Below are positions 28,355 to 37,353 of a stretch of DNA of 64,000 nt, piece by piece. Origin of the DNA: Epithemia pelagica (Eukaryota > Bacillariophyta > Bacillariophyceae > Surirellales > Surirellaceae); NCBI GenBank assembly GCA_946965045.2, contig OX337229.1, forward strand, positions 4,092,001 to 4,156,000, in the 5' to 3' direction. Both the position numbers and the translations under genes were made by a program. The notes beneath the pieces are model-generated. The model did no database searches, was not told the origin of the DNA, and was given only the letters and a program-made list of their open reading frames with translations. Position 1 is the first letter of the stretch. Each line of letters starts with the position of its first letter.

Positions 28355-29335
28355 ATGCCTCTTCCCCAACGCTGGAATCAACGCAACAAAAAGCGCAAAA
28401 CAAAGGGTCCACCGGAGGGATTTGACTATGTGGAACCCGTCTTGGAAGCCTTGGAACAAGAATTACGAGATGTGGTGCAAGAACGGGATCCCACCAAACG
28501 AAAAACCGAAGCCATGTGGCCGGTTCATCAATTGAATTGGCAAAAATCCCGCTACATTTACGATTTGTATTACATTCATGGCCGAATTTCACGGCAGGTC
28601 TATCAATATTGTGTGGACCAGAAATATGTGGATGCCGCTTTGATTGCCAAATGGAAAAAACCGGGCTATGAAAAATTGTGCTCGACCTATGTCATCCATC
28701 CAAGTCACTACAAATTTGGGACCACCAGTATTTGTCGTGTGCCATACAAGGATCGTTCGGAAGCCCAACGAACTGTGGCAGATCCCACCACGGGTTGCTT
28801 GGGCTGTTTTTCCGGCAAGGACAGTCCCCGCAATATATTTGGTAACAAGTATGGACAACATTTGGCGGCCATTCAAATTGCTCGAGAAGAACGACGACAA
28901 CAACGACAAGCCGCCGCCGAAGCACAGGCTCAGGCGCAACAAGCCGAACAGGAACTTTTACAAGAACAACAAGAAGCGTTGAGACAACAACAGCAAGATG
29001 AAGACGAGGATGACGACGACGACGAACTCGAGGGTCCGGCACTTCCACCACCACCAACCACAACAACGCCCCAGCCAGAGGAGGACGATCCCCATGGCGA
29101 TGCGCCCACCGATGATGATGAGGATGGCAATGCCGAAACAGACGACGACGATGATGACGACGACAATGATTTTGGACCCTCCCCTGCTGCGGGTATATGG
29201 GCCGGCAGTCAAAAACTGGAACGCCAATCGCATGAACTCACCTATCCAGAGGAACAACAACAACAACAAGATGACGCGGGTGCCAACGACGACCCAGAAC
29301 GTCCATCGAAAATGGCTCGCCAACAAGTGAGTTGA
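28355..29335 (+). CDS. BUD31: BUD31/G10-like splicing protein, copy 2
   Basis: A 326-residue near-identical copy of the protein at 16788; the BUD31 core is unchanged and only the acidic/Gln tail varies (Glu/Gln swap, one Pro fewer, shorter Gln and Asp runs). It shares the unusual thinned zinc region and the long tail, so these features predate the duplication. Only 88 bases of the native upstream sequence are retained. Beyond that lies the truncated GT-b gene. Expression therefore depends on a minimal core promoter or on transcription from the GT-b promoter, as a long leader containing the GT-b start codon and frame. Confidence 0.85.
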   Translation: MPLPQRWNQRNKKRKTKGPPEGFDYVEPVLEALEQELRDVVQERDPTKRKTEAMWPVHQLNWQKSRYIYDLYYIHGRISRQVYQYCVDQKYVDAALIAKWKKPGYEKLCSTYVIHPSHYKFGTTSICRVPYKDRSEAQRTVADPTTGCLGCFSGKDSPRNIFGNKYGQHLAAIQIAREERRQQRQAAAEAQAQAQQAEQELLQEQQEALRQQQQDEDEDDDDDELEGPALPPPPTTTTPQPEEDDPHGDAPTDDDEDGNAETDDDDDDDDNDFGPSPAAGIWAGSQKLERQSHELTYPEEQQQQQDDAGANDDPERPSKMARQQVS

Positions 29336-29622
29336 GACAGATGAAATTAAAGCAAGTGTGCTATGAATGGTGCAACTCTGTTTTGCGTTTTCTTGTGCGA
29401 GGGGGAAAAGCCGGATCACTATCATCACCTGCACAGTCATGACGTCGTTTGGAAACGAACCAGAACTTTCAACGATTGTACGACAATGTGGCTTGGTTTT
29501 AGAGGAGCATTTCCATAGGTTACGACGATTGCGTACTCTCAATCTCAATTCCTTGCAAACCGCAAAAAGGCATACTAATACTACCTAGTCCAGGGCGGGT
29601 GTTGAAAGAGTGGTTCATAATA

Positions 29623-31050
29623 CTAGGATTCCGCCGGGTAGACCTTTTGTTCTACGGCATTGTACCAGGTTTGCAAAATGGGATCTTGCGATTGGAAACA
29701 TTCTTCATGAATGTCCGTTCCGGCAATCCCCTTGAGAGCTCCATAGACTGCCAAATCACCCAAGTGTGGTTCTGACAAGCCGGACAAGAAAATCATCTTC
29801 TTGTCTTCCGGTTGTTGTGGTTGTTGAGTCGTCGTCGTTAAGTGCTGGACCAAGGTATGCAACTTGTCATTCAAGGCTTGCCGTTCGTTGTCAATCTTGT
29901 GCTTGCCTAGAGGGCAGAAGAACATAGATAAATATACACAAAGATGAATATGAGAAAAACGATGCAACACAAAACCAGTGAGAGACGAGTGAAACACACA
30001 CACACGTGAATGTTGTCGTAGGTTGTTGTAGGAACCCGGTCCATACTCTGTCTTCTAGAATCGGGCCGAACAAAACAACATGAGCAGTGTCAATCACACG
30101 CACGTACGTTTGACACGAGAGGCAGCCAAGTACATGGCCAAAGATCCAACCAATCGAATCGACCATTGTTGCACAATCGAAAATTGGGGTACCGTATGAA
30201 CATATTCAAAGGCGTAGTAGGATTTACTCAAGGTGGAGCACAAGTTGGGATACAACAAGACGGCCAATTCGGCATTGGCAAAGTGAATCCAATCTTGAGC
30301 CGTCTTGTTGCTGTTGTCGTTGGCCATGTCGGTTCCACAAAACTCGGACATGGTCATGGACGAAGACTTCCACTTGTCTTGCAACGCCTCTTTTACACTC
30401 TTGTGCTGCAACAAATGTTCGACAATGTCATCCGATCCCTTCCACACTTGCACAGTTTTGTCAGTGTCGTCGTTGGGGCTTGTTGTTGTCTGGTCGTCGT
30501 CGTCGTCTCTCTGAAATCGTGCCATGGGGACTTTGCGATAGTCCTTACTGGCCCAGGCCAATTCGGCTTTGGTCAAAGGATTGACTTCGTGTGCCTCGTA
30601 GGGAATGTTGGCATAGTGAAGAAAGGCCTTGGTTTTGTTGCAAAAGGGGCAAATGGCATATTGATAAAACTCCAAAGTTACATCATCCAACGGACTTGTT
30701 CTTGTGGTTGTTGTGAATGGGGTGGTGGTGGTTGTTGTTGTCTCGTTGTGGACCGTCGACGATGAGCCATAGCATCGAACTGTCACATGACGTTCCACAA
30801 AAGGAACCACATCCACTCGGCCATTCTTGTGCCTGTCAAATGGTGGGTGGGCATTCTTCTCATGACGACGGTGTGGTGGCCATTGGCGTGCCCCATCATC
30901 ATGACGATTCGTCGTTCCAGAAGACAAAGACAAGACCGACAAGGCTCTTCTCGCCGTCACACCAGTTGTGTTGGCACCCCAACAACTAGATTTTCCAAGC
31001 GATAACAAGGACATGGTGGCGGTGCTGCTTCTGGTCGGTGGTCGAAACAT
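29623..31050 (-). CDS. Prostaglandin E synthase 2-like / GST-fold protein, copy 2 (two exons)
   Basis: Join 29623-29906 and 30108-31050 on the minus strand; 201-bp GT-AG intron; 408 residues. The thioredoxin fold with CPFC, the YRKVPM strand and the GST helices with DLAVYGALKGI are as in copy 1. Differences concentrate in the N-terminal presequence (for example SLLSLGKSSCWGANTT against SWLLLGKSPCGGAKAT) and in acidic/Thr repeats, while the folded domains are nearly unchanged, which fits purifying selection on both copies. Same family caveats as for copy 1. Confidence 0.85.
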
Positions 31051-31174
31051 GGTGATGACGAAATGATTCTGTGAGAGCGAGAATGACGAAATCTTGGGAT
31101 GGATTTCAGTCGCGGATTGTTTTCCAGGTAGGTCTCCAAAGCAGAGAAGAAACGGTCATATAGACACAACAACT

Positions 31175-31975
31175 ATGGCGGACCACAACAACCAAGCATC
31201 AACGACGACAAAGCAGTCGATTGTGTTCCTCGGTGTGGATGTCAATCTCTTCAAATCATGCTTTTTCGAGCCAATCAAGGAAGATCCGATGCCGTCCAGA
31301 GCCTGGGATGCCTTTGAACTGGTTGTTTTGGAGGAGGATCCGACTACTACAGTGTCGAGACTGTCGGAAGCTCTCTTCGCGAACCCGAACAATAATGTGG
31401 TATCGGTGGTGTTTCAAAGCACCGACATTGCCGAATCGTTACTAGACATTCTGGTCCGGCTCTACAACTCGGGAGGCCTGGTGGTATTTTTTGGCATTTA
31501 CGGAGAATTTGGAGATCCAGATGTCCTCATATCGTGCTTTTCGTTGCCCGAACCATGGAGGTTTTCCGCCTATACATCCGAGAAATACGAGCTCACAAGC
31601 CAAGCACATCGTTCCCTTGGCTATGCCGTAACCCAGCAGGAGTACACCAAGGCAAATCTACTATCGGTTCCCTTTCGAGATCGATGGATGGTCGAATTGC
31701 CCATGTCCTTGCACGCGTACCTTTCAAGTGAGGCGGACTATGATCCTTCGGAACCGGAATACAAGGAGGAAGAACCGGCCATTAAGGAGGCGTATTTGGT
31801 GTACTGTGAGAGGTGTCATCATCACTGTCCTCTCGCCGTGCACCAAAACAAGAATGGTGGCAAGCTCGCGTATCTTGGATTTGTCAATGGCGATGACAAC
31901 ATTCCTCGAATTGTTCGCGCACTTGTCACTCAGAAGAAAATACCAAGCTATAGCATGATGAAAGGGTGGTATTGA
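31175..31975 (+). CDS. Unrecognised conserved protein, copy 2
   Basis: A 266-residue protein with four substitutions against copy 1 (N/D, F/L, S/I, N/D). Start at ATGGCGGACC as in copy 1; an open frame extends upstream to 31094 but that part is not conserved in copy 1 and is probably 5' UTR. The Rossmann-like first half and the ERCHHHCPLAVH cluster are unchanged. Function unknown. Confidence 0.65.
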   Translation: MADHNNQASTTTKQSIVFLGVDVNLFKSCFFEPIKEDPMPSRAWDAFELVVLEEDPTTTVSRLSEALFANPNNNVVSVVFQSTDIAESLLDILVRLYNSGGLVVFFGIYGEFGDPDVLISCFSLPEPWRFSAYTSEKYELTSQAHRSLGYAVTQQEYTKANLLSVPFRDRWMVELPMSLHAYLSSEADYDPSEPEYKEEEPAIKEAYLVYCERCHHHCPLAVHQNKNGGKLAYLGFVNGDDNIPRIVRALVTQKKIPSYSMMKGWY

Positions 31976-32309
31976 GTCCCTATCCGTAATAGAGGTAGTT
32001 AGTTCTGTTGCTGGTTGGGGATTGGGGAAACAGTAATAACAGCTATATCGGTTCCTCTCGCTTTTTTTCTCGGTTCTGTAACATTGTCGTTTGCTAGGAT
32101 ATCTTGTTGTTGTGTGTCCAACTAGAGGTATCGTTGACCGGCGAAAGTTTCGTTGCTTTCAGTCTTTGCAAGACTCATCGTAGTCGCGCATGATTCTCAT
32201 GCCATCAGAATCCAATATCTTTCGTGCGTCTTGTTCGACAATGATACAAAACCATCAAACCACCCGGTCCGCCCAAAGCCAAGGACACCAGGATTGCTGA
32301 TCGGTTCCA
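31976..32309. other. Spacer between unknown gene and ALG5-like gene, copy 2
   Basis: Matches 20486-20843 with several short deletions. No gene seen. Confidence 0.3.
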
Positions 32310-33926
32310 ATGAAGGTTTGGGTGTATGGTATGATTCCTCGCAGATTCCAACCGAGACGTTGTTGTTGCTGTTGTCGTCGGTATGCCGTAACTACCTCTG
32401 GTTGTTGTCGTCGTCTGCGTCGTTGGGCGTCCCCTGTATGGTTGGTCGGAATCCTCCTTGGAACAATGATTATGTTCGCTACGAACTCATGTCCACGTGT
32501 TTCGGCATTTGGTATGCTCCATCCTCAACTGTTGGCGCTACCCTTGGGATCACGCCGCACCATGGCGTCCATCAAAACTCCTTGGTTTCGTATCCAGACA
32601 AACAACCAGGGAACCATGCTTCTGCCACCAATTCTGGGGACAGTGACACGACAACCGTTCCAATTGGTCAATCCTCCAACACGGTTGGAAGCTTCCATGT
32701 CGCAGGACGATGACGGTCGCCCATCCACGACAAGCCACAAGTTGCGCTACGGCAACGAATTGGTGGTGGTCATTCCAGCCTATAATGAACAAGGCCGGAT
32801 TGGACCAACCTTACAGACCTATCATGACTACTTGTCCACCTCCTTGCCATCCTTGGCCTTGCAACAACCCATTCTAGGAGGACACAAGGAGGACAATGTC
32901 CAGGAGACGAAGAATTGCAGGTCCACAACCACCTGGGAAGTAACGTCCTGTCGCATTTTGGTGGTGGACGATGGATCCGTGGACGATACGGTCCATGTTG
33001 TACAGCAAATGGCAAGGCAATTATCCGTGAATCATACGACCACCACTACCACCACGACAACAACAAACAATACAGTTACACGACAACACGCTCCTGTCCC
33101 CATCGACTGTGTCTCCTTGCCACGCAATGGCGGTAAGGGAGCTGCCTTGGCCTATGGAATCCAAACTATCATGGATCAGCATCAAAGACAAGAACGAGAA
33201 CCTGTCCATCACATTGAGATAGATGACGACTGTACGATTTGCCACAAGAATACCATCGTTGTCACTACCGATGCCGATGGGAGTGCTCCACCTCAGGGCA
33301 TGGCTGATTTGTATCAAGCCATGTTGAATCAGTGTGGACGACCCAACGCACTACACGAGGAGTCGTCCTTGTGGGGGGAGGATTCCATTCCACCTCCTGT
33401 CATTGTGGCCGGATGTCGACGGTATGCCGATGCGGCACCCCTCCGTCGTTTGTTTCGATGGGGGTTTCGGACTCTAGTGCAATGGACCTTGAGTAGCAGC
33501 AAACAGAATCCAATTTCGTTTCTTCGTGCCATGTGGTTGGCTTTCCATGACCACGAAAAGGACGACAAAGCCGACAAGAATCGTGGCATGCCAGTCGTTG
33601 TCGACAGTCAATGTGGCTTCAAATTGTTTTCGTCCGTCCAATTGGCGCAGATATTGTACCAGGACTTGCATGTCACGGGATGGAGTCACGACGTCGAAGT
33701 CTTGTATCGTGCCAGTCTCCTGGGGGATGATGGCATTGCCATTGTCTCGCAAACCATTGATTGGACCGACCAACCGGGCTCGAAGTTGGAAGCCTCTCCG
33801 GGAGGAGTTGTGGCGGTCAGTGGACGCATGTTCTGGGATGTCCTACGCATTCAACAGTACTACCATGGGAATCGAACCACGTCGGTTGGTTCCGTACCGG
33901 GATTGCTCGTCAAGGAAAGTACATAA
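32310..33926 (+). CDS. ALG5-like GT2 glycosyltransferase, copy 2
   Basis: A 538-residue copy with about nine residue changes, most in the Cys/Arg-rich N-terminus (GCC to CCC, V/L) and three in the C-terminal third (L/F, G/D, P/Q). Here the conserved motif reads DSQCGFKLF, the family-typical form, so this copy looks closer to the ancestral enzyme than copy 1. The GT2 motifs VVVIPAYNEQGR, LVVDDGS, TTDADGS and IDWTDQPGSK are intact. The hydrophobic segment and the VSA-F junction are unchanged. The coding-like segment behind the stop (to 34072) is identical to that in copy 1. Confidence 0.8.
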   Translation: MKVWVYGMIPRRFQPRRCCCCCRRYAVTTSGCCRRLRRWASPVWLVGILLGTMIMFATNSCPRVSAFGMLHPQLLALPLGSRRTMASIKTPWFRIQTNNQGTMLLPPILGTVTRQPFQLVNPPTRLEASMSQDDDGRPSTTSHKLRYGNELVVVIPAYNEQGRIGPTLQTYHDYLSTSLPSLALQQPILGGHKEDNVQETKNCRSTTTWEVTSCRILVVDDGSVDDTVHVVQQMARQLSVNHTTTTTTTTTTNNTVTRQHAPVPIDCVSLPRNGGKGAALAYGIQTIMDQHQRQEREPVHHIEIDDDCTICHKNTIVVTTDADGSAPPQGMADLYQAMLNQCGRPNALHEESSLWGEDSIPPPVIVAGCRRYADAAPLRRLFRWGFRTLVQWTLSSSKQNPISFLRAMWLAFHDHEKDDKADKNRGMPVVVDSQCGFKLFSSVQLAQILYQDLHVTGWSHDVEVLYRASLLGDDGIAIVSQTIDWTDQPGSKLEASPGGVVAVSGRMFWDVLRIQQYYHGNRTTSVGSVPGLLVKEST

Positions 33927-34585
33927 CGGACCGAAAAGCCTCCATGTTGATGGGACCACAAGTTTTGGAACTGTGCAATGCTCTTCTTCCCAAGGAACGA
34001 CAAGGATTGTTAAAGTCAATCCACCCAAACGCACTCACATTTTGTTTGGATGGATACCGTTTTGGGCAATAGCGTCCAGCCTCCAAAACATACGCGTGGG
34101 GGATTCCAGTGCCCTGGTGTTGTTCCGTATGTGAAGAAGCATTGACTGACGATGATTTTGAACTAGAACATTACCTCTGGAGGTCAAGTATTAATCTAGT
34201 AGCAGATGCGATACTACGTTTCAACTGTATTACAGAGAAAGGTGATCTTTCCACAATCAATGGGCATGGGGAAAGGTTGGAAATACTCCTACTCCTACGA
34301 AGGAACGGAGTTTACTCCTCATGTCAGGTAGGTTGCATAGAGCAGTCATGGGAAAAGGGAATTTGGTTCGTGTTGAATCCGAACGCGCGCGGGAATGAAA
34401 CAAGAGGCCGGAAAAATGTTTCGCGTGTGACACCAATGTCGGAACAAGCACTTTGATGTCTATATAGGCTAATTAGTGAGGAATTGGTGGAGTATAACGG
34501 TCACTAGCTAGTGCGTAGGATCGACTCCTAAGTGCTCCTCCTTTTCCAGACCAACACACCGACCACAAGAGACAAACTTCCAGGC
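33927..34585. other. Spacer between ALG5-like copy 2 and the retrotransposon
   Basis: Corresponds to the ALG5/ERF4 spacer of copy 1 without the MITE. It carries a 17-18-base insertion (TATTACAGAGAAAGGTG near 34228) absent from copy 1. It ends with the left host repeat (34417-34585) at the edge of the element. Confidence 0.4.
34417..34585 (+). repeat. Left host flank repeat of the retrotransposon (169-170 bp)
   Basis: Host sequence from TGTTTCGCGTGTGACACC to CTTCCAGGC(A) is repeated without a mismatch at 43643-43812 on the other side of the element. One A at 34586 is shared by host and element, so the length is 169 or 170. Copy 1 has this sequence once (22935 on, with the MITE inside it). Confidence 0.9.
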
Positions 34586-34792
34586 AAGGGACCGACGGAC
34601 GAACGACGAAGAAGAATGACGTTGTCACTCAACAAGATCTCATCTCCACGTCAGGATTGGTTGGGTGAAGTTGCAAGATACTTCCCCAACCAATCTCTAC
34701 GGACAAAAGAATTCATAAGTTCACGAAAGGAAGTAACTGCAGTGAATACACGGATCTGATCACCCAGTGTTTTGTTGTGGTTTTTCTTTTTG
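34586..34792 (+). repeat. Terminal repeat A1
   Basis: 207 bp, identical to A2 at 42997-43203. Begins AAGGGACCGACGGACG and ends GGTTTTTCTTTTTG. Forms the left end of the element and probably contains the start of the genomic RNA. Confidence 0.92.
34655..34695 (+). other. Long hairpin in repeat A1
   Basis: Arms at 34655-34670 (GATTGGTTGGGTGAAG) and 34681-34695 (CTTCCCCAACCAATC) pair over 15 bp with one bulged T and a 10-base loop. The same hairpin is in A2 at 43066-43106. It may be a recombinase site or an RNA structure for packaging or priming. Confidence 0.7.
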
Positions 34793-34983
34793 TTTTCTTT
34801 TTCGCTCCCTGTCGACCGTGCCAACCACTCTTACGTCTTGTGTTCTTCTTTTTTCACTATGAAGTTTGATTGGGTCGGGACTTCGGAATCCTCGCCCTCT
34901 GTGGGGTCGTCAGGTGAGTCTGTTAGTGTTGCGACCGGGGGGGGGGTGTCCTACGTTCGGGCCCTCTCTACGGTATCCTTCGG
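34793..34983 (+). other. 5' leader of the YR retrotransposon
   Basis: Contains an upstream ATG at 34859 in another frame (MKFDWVGTSE) that reads through a G10 run at 34937-34946 and ends at 35023. The ORF1 frame itself is open from 34927. Slippage on the G run could join the two. Confidence 0.4.
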
Positions 34984-37215
34984 ATGGATGAATCCGAGTT
35001 TGTGGGCTTATGTCGGGGTGTAATTGGGTCGGGGCAGCGTATCTGTCTACGTCAGGATTGTACTATTGCCTCCCATACTTCGAAGAAGATGACCTGGATG
35101 GCGTTAGCAGGGGAGGAATCCCATTGCCTTTTCATTCGGGGCGCAGGTGGAAGCGACGCTGATTCTTCAAGCACCATGTTCTCCTCTCCGGTTCTTCCCG
35201 GCTCATACATTCAAGATGCGGAATGGTCCGAACTCGAAACATCCCCAAGAAGTCTCGAAAGTTGGCAGGCCACATTCTCGGCAATTCGTGATACCTTCAT
35301 ATCTTCAGGACGGGATGCCATCGATGGACGAACGGTAGCGGATCTCCTTGAGACCACTAAATCCGAAATCAAGTTTGTCTTTACTCCGGCTCGTAAGAAG
35401 GTCAAGCTGGCTCCGATTCAGGACGACGAGATGGATGGTGATCGTAAGCTGTCTCCTTCGTCTTCGATGGAATCGTCCGTGTCCACTTCATCTTTATCAT
35501 TCGTGAAGGTTCCACATGAGCTTGGGACGCAGCCTACGTCTGCGTTTAAAAATCTCTCGCAAGGAGCTTGGAAGGATCTGCTCTCAAACGTGGCCGTACT
35601 GAAGGGTGCTGTCGAGGAAGAGCAATCAAAGCGACGCGGTGCCCATTCACGAGTCGATGAACAGTTGGACGAGATACATGTTAAGTTATCAGTCCTTCAC
35701 GAGCTGCTGGGTGAAAGACCGGCTGCTTTTGGTACACTGTCAGCGTTTGGTCTGCTGGGACAATTATCCGAGACGGTGGAGTCCATGGTTCAGACTGTGG
35801 TGGACATCAAACAGAGGGAAGCATCGGCGAGCATCCACCCCGAGGTCAATCAACGTCTCCTTGTTTTGGAAGATCATGTCGATGATTTCTCGAGCGAAGT
35901 GGACAAGCTTTGTCGGAAGCAGATTGAACAGTTCTTCACGAGTGGTGATTTCCGCAATCATTTCATCGACCCGACCATGAAACTGCTCTCGAGATCATCG
36001 TTGACAACAATGGACCCAGGTGGCAAGTGGGATGGAGAGTTGTCGGATTTGAAGACGCGGGTAGCCACCCTCGAAAGCGTTGGACCAACAGGAACTCCGT
36101 CTACGTCAACAATGGGTCAGGTGCCCATGTTTGCCTGGGGAGCAGGCGCCGGTCGACCTGTGGTTGCTTCTCCGCCGACAACAGCACAAAGTGGAACTGG
36201 TTCTGCCTCATCAGCTGCCCTGGTTGCGCTGCAAGAAGAATTGAAGCAGCTGAAAGCAGACGTGAAGGATTTGCAGGACCAGGCCGAATCTGATGCCATT
36301 ATCGTTGGCTCTATCGTTTTTGCCTCTCGTAAATTTTGTGATGCATGGCTGGTGTTGCATGGAGCGGATGGCGATCCACACGTTTTCGTTGACGCGGTTT
36401 CCCTCCTGTCATTGGCGACGTCGGATGCTAGCCTCGACGAAGGCCATGCCGCCAATCAGCGGGCGACGACGGCCAAGGTCAAGGACAAGACGCCCTACCA
36501 CACGGCCTTCATCGCTTCATTCAACCTAGAAGTGCCGCCGCTACTGGGTAAGGGTAGCGATTCATCGCTCACAACAAATTCTCGAGCCCTAGCTGGTGTA
36601 CCCAAGTTTGTGGATTTCCACCCTCCTTCTGGAAGGGAGGGAATCCACCAACGAATCTTGGATTATGTTAAAGATGGCCGGAAAACCATCGAACAGGCCA
36701 TTGGCGAGTTGTTTGGGTTCGGATCCGAACCATCCAGTGTGGCCAAGGAACTATTGCTATTAAGCAAAACGTTCTGGGATGACCTATGCCACTGGATGGT
36801 GAGGTATCACAGAGAGGTAAAAGAAGAAAGTGATGCGAGTGAGCACGAAGTTTGGGTGCTAATATCTCACTGCGTGAGAGCAGTGTTTAAGAGTCTACGG
36901 GATGCGCGGGCACCTGGACGAGCAACCAATACGGCTGGAGGTATGCTTTGGGGCACCCTACGAGCCCATGAGGTGATGCGGGAATACAGAGCTCATGAGT
37001 TTAGTGGGCATCCGAAGATAGCTCTCATTCTCCATGAGCATCTGATCAGGTTTTCAACTCCTCGTTCCAAATTTGATTCTCTTCAGTTGGAGTTCACCGA
37101 GCGATTGGAAAAAGTTCAACGCTCGATCAATCAAGCGGTTGCGTCTGTCAATAAAAAGAGTGGGGGAAACAATAAATCGTCCACTGGATCGGAAGCGAAA
37201 ACCAAGGGAGGCTGA
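34984..37215 (+). CDS. YR retrotransposon ORF1, gag-like protein
   Basis: A 743-residue protein in the gag position. No CCHC knuckle and no recognised domain. The first 120 residues are mixed; residues about 190-330 contain heptad-like, charged helices (LSNVAVLKGAVEEEQSKRR, LGQLSETVESMVQTVVDIK, LEDHVDDFSSEVDKLCRKQ), then a Gly/Ala/Thr linker and another coiled-coil stretch (LQEELKQLKADVKDLQDQ, about 415-435). The C-terminal 250 residues look globular (FHPPSGREGIHQRILDYVK, LLSKTFWDDLCHWMVRYHRE). A particle-forming nucleocapsid role is inferred from position. The frame ends at TGA (37213-37215) and continues open in the same frame for 46 codons to the ATG of ORF2. Confidence 0.75.
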   Translation: MDESEFVGLCRGVIGSGQRICLRQDCTIASHTSKKMTWMALAGEESHCLFIRGAGGSDADSSSTMFSSPVLPGSYIQDAEWSELETSPRSLESWQATFSAIRDTFISSGRDAIDGRTVADLLETTKSEIKFVFTPARKKVKLAPIQDDEMDGDRKLSPSSSMESSVSTSSLSFVKVPHELGTQPTSAFKNLSQGAWKDLLSNVAVLKGAVEEEQSKRRGAHSRVDEQLDEIHVKLSVLHELLGERPAAFGTLSAFGLLGQLSETVESMVQTVVDIKQREASASIHPEVNQRLLVLEDHVDDFSSEVDKLCRKQIEQFFTSGDFRNHFIDPTMKLLSRSSLTTMDPGGKWDGELSDLKTRVATLESVGPTGTPSTSTMGQVPMFAWGAGAGRPVVASPPTTAQSGTGSASSAALVALQEELKQLKADVKDLQDQAESDAIIVGSIVFASRKFCDAWLVLHGADGDPHVFVDAVSLLSLATSDASLDEGHAANQRATTAKVKDKTPYHTAFIASFNLEVPPLLGKGSDSSLTTNSRALAGVPKFVDFHPPSGREGIHQRILDYVKDGRKTIEQAIGELFGFGSEPSSVAKELLLLSKTFWDDLCHWMVRYHREVKEESDASEHEVWVLISHCVRAVFKSLRDARAPGRATNTAGGMLWGTLRAHEVMREYRAHEFSGHPKIALILHEHLIRFSTPRSKFDSLQLEFTERLEKVQRSINQAVASVNKKSGGNNKSSTGSEAKTKGG

Positions 37216-37353
37216 CAAGCGACGCCGGCCATCGACTCGTCTACCATTTCGGGGAGAAAGCGAAAGAAAATAGAACAGTCACTCCCATCGAACTCTCCTT
37301 CACCCACTGCCTCTCCCTTCAGCGATAAAAATAGCGAAGATAAGATAGCGATA

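Noticed and set aside
30166-30765. 199-codon plus-strand frame
   Set aside because: Antisense of PTGES2-like exon 1 (copy 2).
31094-31174. 27-residue N-terminal extension of the unknown protein, copy 2
   Set aside because: The extension is not preserved in copy 1, where the sequence differs, and the shared ACCATGG/ACTATGG start is better supported.
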